DNA of 6,659 nucleotides from Deltaproteobacteria bacterium (GTDB lineage: Bacteria > Desulfobacterota_C > Deferrisomatia > Deferrisomatales > JACRMM01): assembly GCA_016218905.1 (NCBI GenBank), contig JACRCS010000788.1, forward strand, positions 1 through 6,659, read 5' to 3'. Of this stretch, positions 1 through 5,200 are shown one piece after another (the first letter of the stretch is position 1; every line of letters starts with the position of its first letter). Made by a program: the position numbers and the translations under genes. The notes beneath the pieces are model-generated. The model was not told the DNA's origin, did not search any database, and saw only the letters and a list, made by a program, of their open reading frames with translations.

Positions 1-1
1 A

Positions 2-457
2 GCCTGTCTGCCCGCAGGGGCCATCTACCTGTCCCTCAAGACCGGAGCCCCTATCGTGCCGGCCTTCGTGGTCAGGGAGCCGGACAATACCTTCACCGCC
101 TTCGTGGAAGAGCCCCTGGACCTGGATGGAGCAGAAAGCGAGGAGGCGGACTCCCCGGCCAGTAGTCGCCCCGAAGGCGATCGCTCTGCCTTCCAGATCC
201 GTCAACTGAAAGTCCGGAGCGGTCTCGTCAACGGCAAGGCTCCGCCTCGAACCCACCGCAGGCAGTTCCAGCGGGGTGAGCTCTCCCTCTCGGATCGACT
301 TCTGCTCGGCGCGAAGCTCGGAGGCCGAGGCGAACAGGACGAGTGCGACACACGCGATCCGGACCCCCCTGCGTCGGGCCTCCGTCAGGGGGGCTCGCCT
401 CGGAGTCGGTCCACCGGTCAGAAGCGCCGACGCCTGCCGCAGCCTTCGTCTCCTTAG
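2..457 (+). CDS. C-terminal fragment of LpxL/HtrB-type (lysophospholipid) acyltransferase running into a non-homologous tail
   Basis: The frame is open from the left edge to a TAG at 455-457; the start lies outside the window. Codons 2 to about 150 read like the end of the acyltransferase domain of lipid A secondary acyltransferases and relatives: a PAGAIYLSLKTGAPIVPAF block, then VVREPD and an EEPLDLD strand. These inner-membrane enzymes move acyl chains from acyl-ACP onto a lipid A precursor or lysophospholipid. In the family, roughly 40-60 further residues should follow and end in a conserved Q-W-x-W-x-H-R-R-W-like motif. That motif is not present in any plus-strand frame here. After about residue 45 the frame becomes an Arg/Pro/Ser-rich shadow of a minus-strand gene, so only the first 130-150 bases are believable. 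The GTG at 56 is an internal valine, not the start. The exact substrate cannot be told from this fragment. Confidence 0.6.
   Translation, partial: ACLPAGAIYLSLKTGAPIVPAFVVREPDNTFTAFVEEPLDLDGAESEEADSPASSRPEGDRSAFQIRQLKVRSGLVNGKAPPRTHRRQFQRGELSLSDRLLLGAKLGGRGEQDECDTRDPDPPASGLRQGGSPRSRSTGQKRRRLPQPSSP
131..442 (-). pseudogene. Truncated secreted redoxin (AhpC/TSA or TlpA-like), N-terminal part only
   Basis: Read on the minus strand from 442 leftwards, this frame gives a basic stretch (ARRRGVR), a hydrophobic core (IACVALVLFASAS) and a likely signal peptidase site after LRA, around residue 45 counted from 442. The opening typical of thioredoxin-like and peroxiredoxin proteins follows: DETAPDFQLTDLEGR at about residues 72-86, then a weaker GVRLLAF strand where the family has VVLLxFW. 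The redox-active Cys motif that should come next is missing, because near 125-150 the sequence turns into the plus-strand acyltransferase. There is no in-frame ATG, GTG or TTG. The best start is a CTG at 442-440, seven bases after an AAGGAG that overlaps the TAA of the upstream mltD gene. The gene therefore looks like the second gene of an mltD operon. Function as an exported thiol-disulfide protein is inferred from the N-terminus only. Confidence 0.5.
450..455 (-). promoter_or_regulatory. Shine-Dalgarno site overlapping the mltD stop codon
   Basis: AAGGAG on the minus strand shares bases with the TAA stop of mltD (456-454). It stands seven bases before a CTG in the redoxin frame. Ideal spacing but an uncommon start codon; it suggests translational coupling of the two genes. 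Confidence 0.45.
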
Positions 458-1836
458 AGGGCGGAACCCGCTGTTCGAACAGAGATCACCAGTCGGTCGC
501 CCGGCTTGAGAAGAGCCCTGGCGCCTCGGCCGTTGAGGCGGAGCAGCTCGGAGGGGGCGATCCCGTAGCGGCGCGCTATCTCCCAGAGCGTCTCCCCGCG
601 GCGGACCACGTGGACGGCTTCGGGCCGCTGGGGGAGAGCTCGAGGCGAGTCCGAGGATTCGGCCGAACGGTCGGGGGCAAACGGAGCGGCTCCGGGAATC
701 ACGAGCTCTTCGCCGACCCGCAAATGCCTCCCCGGCCTCAGTGAATTCGCCTTGGCGAGCGCTCCCGCGGAGATCCGGTACCGGCGAGCCAGGGCAAAGA
801 GGGTATCGCCCTTCTCGACCTTGTGCCTGGCAGGCGGCCCGGCCCGTTCCGCCTCGTCCGGCGCGAACAAAGCCTGCTCGACCTGAGGACCGGTCCCGGG
901 CGGCACCTTGAGCACGTAGGATCCCGGCGGGGTTCGGTCCCGCAGCAGCGCAGGGTTGAGGCGCCGCAGTTCGGACACCCCCACGCCCGCTCCCCGGGCG
1001 ATCGCCGACAGCTCGACCGGACGGTCGACCGGCACGAGCTCGTACTCGAGGGCCGCTTCTACCTCGGGCAGGGTCAAACCGTACGCAGCCGGATCCGACG
1101 CGAGAGCGACCGCCGCGTGGAACTTCGCAACGTAGCGACAGGTCTCGTGCCGGAGCCCCATGATGCCGAAGAGCTCCCAGAAGGAGGCGACGCCGTGCCG
1201 ATCCAAGGCCCGGCCGACTCTCCCTCCGCCGCCGTTGTACGCGGCGACGGCGAGCTCCCAATCCTGGAACTTACGATAGAGATCCTCGAGCAGCCTCACG
1301 GCCGCGCGCGTTGAGGCTTCCGGGTCCAGGCGCTCGTCGACCCACCGATCCAGCCGCAGGCCGTACTCTCGCGCCGTGAAGTCTTTCATCTGCCAGAGAC
1401 CGAGCGCGTTGGTGGGCGAGCGCGCGTCGACGCGAAAGTGACTCTCCACCAGCGCGATGTACGCGAGCTCCTGGGGTAGCCGGCGCTCCGCAAGAATGGA
1501 CCGGACCATGGGCAGGTAGCGGCCGGACCGCACGAGCCCCTCGGTGAAGACCGTGCGCTGAGGGCCGGTGAACTCTTCGATGATCGCCTGAACCTCTCTG
1601 CGTTCGGGCGAGCTCAGGAAGGAACTCGCCGCACTGCGGCCGGCATCCGCGCTCGGCGCCTCGAGCTCTGCGGCGGGAACGGACGGTACCCTCTCAGTCT
1701 CGGCCGCTGCAGAGATCTCGGGCACCTCACCGACTTCGGCAGAGCACGTCCTTACGCCGGAGCCCGGCTCGACCGCAGCGACCCACAGGCCGGCGAGCAG
1801 CACGCAAGCGGACGCTCGGGAGCGAAACAACTTCAC
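454..1836 (-). CDS. mltD: MltD-like membrane-bound/periplasmic lytic murein transglycosylase with LysM domains
   Basis: This is a 460-residue exported enzyme expected to cleave the MurNAc-GlcNAc bond of peptidoglycan, forming 1,6-anhydro-MurNAc. Residues 1-33 form a signal peptide (KLFRSR, then ACVLLAGLWVAAV). No convincing lipobox is visible, so the mature protein may be periplasmic rather than a lipoprotein. The SLT domain spans about 80-250. Its catalytic Glu131 lies in ALVESHF, followed by GLWQM (146-150) and AAYNGG (198-203). A degenerate LysM-like segment (about 265-320) precedes two clear LysM repeats at about 337-380 and 408-455, each with the GDTL or GETL signature, which bind glycan. 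This order (signal, SLT, LysM repeats) is that of MltD. I chose the GTG at 1836 because it puts the signal peptide at the N-terminus. The alternative GTG at 1938 adds 34 Pro-rich residues, and neither start has a good ribosome site. The gene diverges from pilB and probably precedes the redoxin fragment in an operon. Confidence 0.85.
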   Translation of the reverse strand: MKLFRSRASACVLLAGLWVAAVEPGSGVRTCSAEVGEVPEISAAAETERVPSVPAAELEAPSADAGRSAASSFLSSPERREVQAIIEEFTGPQRTVFTEGLVRSGRYLPMVRSILAERRLPQELAYIALVESHFRVDARSPTNALGLWQMKDFTAREYGLRLDRWVDERLDPEASTRAAVRLLEDLYRKFQDWELAVAAYNGGGGRVGRALDRHGVASFWELFGIMGLRHETCRYVAKFHAAVALASDPAAYGLTLPEVEAALEYELVPVDRPVELSAIARGAGVGVSELRRLNPALLRDRTPPGSYVLKVPPGTGPQVEQALFAPDEAERAGPPARHKVEKGDTLFALARRYRISAGALAKANSLRPGRHLRVGEELVIPGAAPFAPDRSAESSDSPRALPQRPEAVHVVRRGETLWEIARRYGIAPSELLRLNGRGARALLKPGDRLVISVRTAGSAL

Positions 1837-1856
1837 CCAGTGGATGGACGGAAGAG

Positions 1857-1916
1857 GGAACGGGCGGCCCGTTCCGATTCCGGCGGGAACAGGAGGGACC
1901 GTTCGAGAAGGGAACG
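1857..1916. promoter_or_regulatory. Cluster of GGAAC/GTTCC half-sites with a 19-bp perfect dyad between mltD and pilB
   Basis: Positions 1857-1875 form a perfect inverted repeat, GGAACGGGC, one G, then GCCCGTTCC. Further half-sites follow: GGAAC at 1886-1890, and CGTTC at 1900-1904 paired with GAACG at 1912-1916. The starts of the boxes at 1857, 1871, 1886 and 1901 are 14-15 bases apart. The cluster lies 21 bases upstream of the preferred mltD start and about 155 bases upstream of pilB. A one-base loop suits a DNA operator better than an RNA hairpin. An operator role is inferred. If mltD starts at 1938, these bases are coding on the minus strand. No convincing -35/-10 pair or sigma-54 site was recognised in 1837-2071. 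Confidence 0.35.
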
Positions 1917-2056
1917 TGAAAGGATCGGCAACCGCCACCTCGCCGGAAGAGCTTCAGGACCCGGGATCCGACGCCGATAAGGAGAGACCGGATCACCGAC
2001 GCGGCGGCCGCCCCTTCAGCGCGCCCGCGTTGTATCAGAGCCCCCCACGACCGGAC

Positions 2057-2062
2057 AAGGAG
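2057..2062 (+). promoter_or_regulatory. Ribosome binding site fixing the pilB start
   Basis: AAGGAG lies nine bases before the GTG at 2072. It supports that GTG over the upstream in-frame start at 1844, which would overlap mltD and adds sequence unlike the family. Confidence 0.7.
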
Positions 2063-2071
2063 AAAACCCGT

Positions 2072-3922
2072 GTGAGTGGTCTGGAACCCGCCGTTCTGGC
2101 CAGGAAGGGAGCATCTCCGGCGGGACGACGGCTCGGCCTGGAGGACGTCGCGGAGGCGTGCGAGGCCTGCGGATTGATCACGGCGAGGCAGCTCCGGGCC
2201 GTTCGGGATCGCGAAGCTTCCAGGGACCTCCGAGTGCACCACGCCGCCTCCGACGCCGACCCCGTCGACCTCCTCCTTTCGCTGGGCATCACGCCTTCCG
2301 GTCGCAGCAGGCCGCTCGACGCGGACGAGGTGCTCGAGGCGGTCGCTCGGCAGCTCGGCGTTCCGCGCGTGCACATCGACCCGGTGCGACTCGACACCGA
2401 AGCCGTCGTCGCGGCCTTGCCGAGGGCCTTCGCCCAGAAGCACGCGGTACTCGTTCTGGATCCGAAGGCCGACCTGGTCCCCGTTGCGGCGGCGGATCCC
2501 ACCGACGTCGTCGCACTCGAGACCGTGCGGCAGCGCATCGGCAAACCCGTCCTCGTCCACCTGGCCGGCCGGTCCGAGATCCTCAGGATCATCCGCGAGA
2601 TCTACGGCTTCAAGAATTCCGTCGCCGCGGCGGAGCGCGATCTCGACCAGCTCCCCGACCTCCAGAACCTGGAGCAGTTCTTCCGGATGCGGGCGGAGGG
2701 GGAGTCCGACGGCGCCGACGGTCACGTCGTACGGGCGGTCGATCATCTCCTCCGGTACGCCCTCGACCAACGCGCGAGCGATATCCACATCGAGCCGAAG
2801 CGCGACCGTTCCATCGTCCGCCTTCGGATCGACGGCATCCTCCACCCCGCGCACACCTTCTCCCGCCGCGTCCACTCGGCGGTCATATCCCGGCTGAAGA
2901 CGCTCGCGCGGATGGATATCGCCGAGAAGAGGTTGCCGCAGGACGGCCGAATCAAAACCGAACACGGCGGCAAGGCCGTCGAGGTCCGCGTCTCGACCCT
3001 GCCGGTCGCCTTCGGCGAGAAGGTCGTGCTGAGGATCTTCGATCCGACCCTGTTGGAGAAGGGTCTCGCCGACCTCGGGATCGAGGACGAAGAGCTCGCT
3101 CTCTTCGAAGGGTTCCTCGCCCGCCCGCACGGGCTGCTGCTCGTCACCGGGCCCACCGGCTCGGGAAAGACGACAACTCTCTATGCAGCGCTGAAACGCC
3201 TCGCAACGGGCGAACGGAACGTGAGCACGGTGGAGGACCCCATTGAGAACATCTGCGAGGAGTTCAACCAGGTCGGCGTCCAGCCGCAGTTGGGGCTCTC
3301 CTTCGCCTCCGTTCTCAGAACGCTCCTCCGGCAGGATCCCGACGTCATCATGGTAGGCGAGATCCGGGACGCCGAGACCGCCAAGATGGCCGTGCAGGCC
3401 GCCCTCACCGGTCACCTCGTCCTCTCGACGCTCCACACGAACGACGCCCCCGGGGCCGTCGCGCGGCTGCTGGACATGACCGTCGAGCCCTACCTACTCG
3501 CGACGACGCTGATCGGAGTGGTCGCTCAGCGGCTCGTGCGGACGCCGTGTCCCTACTGCGTGCGTTCCAAGCCCGAGGACGAAAGCGAGCTGGAAGCGCT
3601 GGGGCTCACGTCCGGCGCCTCGCTCGTGTCGGGTGCGGGCTGTCCGAAGTGCAGATTGACCGGCTACCTCGGGAGGACGGGCATCCACCAGGTCCTGCGC
3701 GTCAGCCCGGACGTCGCTGCCGCGATCCATGAGGCGCGGCCCGCAGAATGGATCCTTTCGATCGGCCGCAACGAGGGAATGCGCACCCTGCGCGAGGCCG
3801 GCATCTCGAAAGCGCTTCGAGGCGTGACCGACCTGCGCGAGGTCCTCGCGCAGGCTCCTCCCGACGAGCACGAGCCTTCGACGCGTCGCGGCACTGCGGT
3901 TGCAGTGCACTCAAGAGCGTGA
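2072..3922 (+). CDS. pilB: Type IV pilus assembly ATPase, PilB/GspE family
   Basis: This 616-residue cytoplasmic hexameric ATPase would drive pilin polymerisation. The N-terminal part holds a helical ...GLITARQL... segment (about 30-50), then an MshEN/GspE-N type domain (about 83-178). The N2 domain contains ASDIHIEP at 235-242. The motor domain carries Walker A GPTGSGKT (360-367), Walker B with the catalytic Glu in DVIMVGEIRD (424-433), and the His box GHLVLSTLH (447-455). A zinc tetracysteine motif follows, CPYC at 493-496 and CPKC at 524-527, which is typical of PilB/GspE assembly ATPases and absent from PilT. All catalytic motifs are intact and the length suits the family. The start is GTG 2072 with a good ribosome site. 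GspE of type II secretion has the same motifs, but the FimT, PilV and PilX genes that follow favour a type IV pilus role. No pilT or pilC gene lies in the window. The gap to fimT is 70 bases. Confidence 0.93.
   Translation: MSGLEPAVLARKGASPAGRRLGLEDVAEACEACGLITARQLRAVRDREASRDLRVHHAASDADPVDLLLSLGITPSGRSRPLDADEVLEAVARQLGVPRVHIDPVRLDTEAVVAALPRAFAQKHAVLVLDPKADLVPVAAADPTDVVALETVRQRIGKPVLVHLAGRSEILRIIREIYGFKNSVAAAERDLDQLPDLQNLEQFFRMRAEGESDGADGHVVRAVDHLLRYALDQRASDIHIEPKRDRSIVRLRIDGILHPAHTFSRRVHSAVISRLKTLARMDIAEKRLPQDGRIKTEHGGKAVEVRVSTLPVAFGEKVVLRIFDPTLLEKGLADLGIEDEELALFEGFLARPHGLLLVTGPTGSGKTTTLYAALKRLATGERNVSTVEDPIENICEEFNQVGVQPQLGLSFASVLRTLLRQDPDVIMVGEIRDAETAKMAVQAALTGHLVLSTLHTNDAPGAVARLLDMTVEPYLLATTLIGVVAQRLVRTPCPYCVRSKPEDESELEALGLTSGASLVSGAGCPKCRLTGYLGRTGIHQVLRVSPDVAAAIHEARPAEWILSIGRNEGMRTLREAGISKALRGVTDLREVLAQAPPDEHEPSTRRGTAVAVHSRA
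3891..3908 (+). repeat. Perfect 7-bp hairpin at the 3' end of pilB
   Basis: GCACTGC, a GGTT loop and GCAGTGC form a short stem-loop 11 bases before the pilB stop codon. There is no following T run, so it is not a standard intrinsic terminator. It might stabilise or process the mRNA between pilB and fimT, or be coincidental. Confidence 0.3.
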
Positions 3923-3981
3923 AGGGTATCGGGAGAGAGCCGAAAACTCGGAGTTCCGTGGTCACGAAAATCGCAGATTCC

Positions 3982-3986
3982 AGAGG
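3982..3986 (+). promoter_or_regulatory. Ribosome binding site fixing the fimT start
   Basis: AGAGG lies six bases before the ATG at 3993. It supports that start, which also gives a short class III leader, over an in-frame start further upstream at 3900 inside pilB. Confidence 0.55.
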
Positions 3987-3992
3987 TCGATC

Positions 3993-4556
3993 ATGAGCCA
4001 GAAGCAGCGAGGTTTCAGCCTGGTCGAGCTAATGGTGACCGTCTCGATCATCGGAGTCGCCGGCCTCGCGGCTGCTCCGAGCATGCTCGACGTGGTGCCG
4101 AAGTACAGGGTGGACGGGGCAGCGAAGACCCTCGCTTCCGAGATGCAGCTCGTCCGGATGAGAGCGGTCGCAAGAAACCGGATTCATTACGTGACCTTCG
4201 ACGCCACGGCCCAGACGATCACGGTCCAGGAGGAGGACCCGGGCGGCGCCAGACAGACGGTCCAGACCCTCCAGCTCGACTCCCAGTTCCCCAACGTATC
4301 CCTCGGTTACCATGGCGTAACCGCACCGGACGGCTCGGGCGTGATATCCCAGGCGGCTTCCTTCGGCGCGGGCGGTGCGGAGGCGACCTTCTTTCCCACC
4401 GGAGTCATGGCGGAATCGGGCTTCTTCTACGTTCTTCCGACGACGGACGTGGCTGCGACGCGGAACGACCGAATGCGGGCCGTCCAAGTCGGTCTCGCCG
4501 GCCAGGTCGTGGTCCTGCGCTACACCGGCACCAGTCCGCTGTGGGAAGAGCTCTGA
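3993..4556 (+). CDS. fimT: FimT/GspH-type minor pseudopilin
   Basis: This 187-residue prepilin-like protein has a class III signal peptide: the short basic leader MSQKQRG, then mature FSLVELMVTVSIIGVAGLAA with Glu at mature position 5. Prepilin peptidase should cut after Gly7 and methylate the new Phe. The hydrophobic helix runs to about residue 27, followed by the spacer helix (KYRVDGAAKTLASEMQLVRMRAVARN) typical of the GspH/FimT family. A beta-rich C-terminal domain includes the family-like strand ATFFPTGVM at about 131-139. The protein would be an inner-membrane minor pilin that helps prime pilus assembly; some FimT proteins also bind DNA for uptake. It follows pilB after 70 bases, and its stop codon overlaps the pilV start (TGATG). 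GspH of type II secretion is the alternative, but the PilV and PilX neighbours favour FimT. Confidence 0.85.
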   Translation: MSQKQRGFSLVELMVTVSIIGVAGLAAAPSMLDVVPKYRVDGAAKTLASEMQLVRMRAVARNRIHYVTFDATAQTITVQEEDPGGARQTVQTLQLDSQFPNVSLGYHGVTAPDGSGVISQAASFGAGGAEATFFPTGVMAESGFFYVLPTTDVAATRNDRMRAVQVGLAGQVVVLRYTGTSPLWEEL

Positions 4557-5200
4557 TGGGGAAGCGCGGCTTCACGCTGGTGGAGGTCCTGGTCGCACTC
4601 GTCGTGCTTGCGGTCGGGCTGCTTGCGTTGACCAAACTGAACCTGGTGTACGTACGCGCCACCGCCCTTTCGCACAAGGGAAGCGAAGGTGCGCTCCTGG
4701 CGCAGGACAAGATGGAAGAGCTGCGCCGGTGTGCCGTCGCAGACAAGCCGGGAAGTTTCGCGGTATACGGGTTCCCGTACCTCATCAGCGACGCTCCCGG
4801 CCATACCAGCATCGAAGACCCGCCCGGCTCGGGCACCAACGTGACGATCGCCGGACTCCTGTCGGGTGCCAACGGTGGAGCCGCGCGGACGACTTCGGGA
4901 GGGACGACCTATGAGGTCCTCTACGACGACGGCTCCCACGGTGACGCGGTTGCCGGGGACGGCGTCTACACCGGCACGGATTATGTGGAGCTCGGGACCC
5001 AGGTTAGAAAGCAGAGTGCGGGTACCGGGCACGAGGTGCACCGCGTCTACTCGGTCCGGCGAATCCCGATCACGGTAAACGGCCAGACCTCCACGGATTA
5101 CGCTCTCCTCACGGTCGAGGCGTCGTGGGTCGACGCGCAGAGTACCCCCCCCACCACCCGCACCGCGCACCTCGAGTCCCTGGCGTTCCGGAGGCAATGA
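4556..5200 (+). CDS. pilV: PilV-like minor pilin with an atypical DDG/AGDG-containing domain
   Basis: This 214-residue protein begins with MGKRG, then mature FTLVEVLVALVVLAVGLLAL with Glu5, a clear prepilin peptidase substrate. The following helix, with SEGALLAQDKMEELRR, matches the PilV/GspI pattern. The ATG at 4556 overlaps the fimT stop and is preceded by GGGAAGAG. The C-terminal domain differs from classical PilV. After a Gly/Thr-rich segment it carries an Asp/Gly motif at residues 124-138 (DDGSHGDAVAGDGVY), resembling the DDGxxGDxxAGDGxY signature found in many secreted and cell-surface bacterial proteins. The spacing of Asp residues could suit a metal such as calcium, but that is inference. 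A final strand region (DYALLTVEASWVD) resembles the end of other PilV/GspI proteins. It is likely an initiation-complex or tip pilin acting with FimT and PilX. Confidence 0.8.
   Translation: MGKRGFTLVEVLVALVVLAVGLLALTKLNLVYVRATALSHKGSEGALLAQDKMEELRRCAVADKPGSFAVYGFPYLISDAPGHTSIEDPPGSGTNVTIAGLLSGANGGAARTTSGGTTYEVLYDDGSHGDAVAGDGVYTGTDYVELGTQVRKQSAGTGHEVHRVYSVRRIPITVNGQTSTDYALLTVEASWVDAQSTPPTTRTAHLESLAFRRQ
5190..5194 (+). promoter_or_regulatory. Ribosome binding site for pilX inside the end of pilV
   Basis: GGAGG lies within the last codons of pilV. It is five bases before the ATG at 5200 but only two before the in-frame ATG at 5197, so 5200 is preferred. The pilV stop (5198-5200) overlaps the start, implying translational coupling. 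Confidence 0.6.

Noticed and set aside
151..457. C-terminal part of the plus-strand frame as a genuine protein tail
   Set aside because: Low-complexity Arg/Pro/Ser sequence that mirrors the redoxin-like minus-strand frame; the family's conserved C-terminal motif is absent.
2027..2060. Minus-strand TTGTCC and GATACA as a sigma-70-like promoter for mltD
   Set aside because: Each hexamer is a weak match with suboptimal spacing (16 bases), so it is too weak to annotate.
1844..2071. Possible 76-residue N-terminal extension of pilB from the start at 1844
   Set aside because: The extension overlaps the mltD upstream region, has no family resemblance, and a good AAGGAG precedes the GTG at 2072.
2158..3246. 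362-codon plus-strand frame inside pilB
   Set aside because: Its product is extremely rich in Arg and Pro, which is typical of an off-frame reading of high-GC coding DNA. It has no ribosome site or domain.
1727..3436. 569-codon open frame on the minus strand opposite pilB
   Set aside because: It is antisense to a pilB with all catalytic motifs intact, and its translation has the Arg/Gly/Asp-rich look of a GC-rich shadow frame with no recognisable domain.
3940..3951. CCGA-AAAC-TCGG mini-hairpin in the pilB-fimT gap
   Set aside because: The stem has only four base pairs and no T run, so it is expected by chance and not a terminator.
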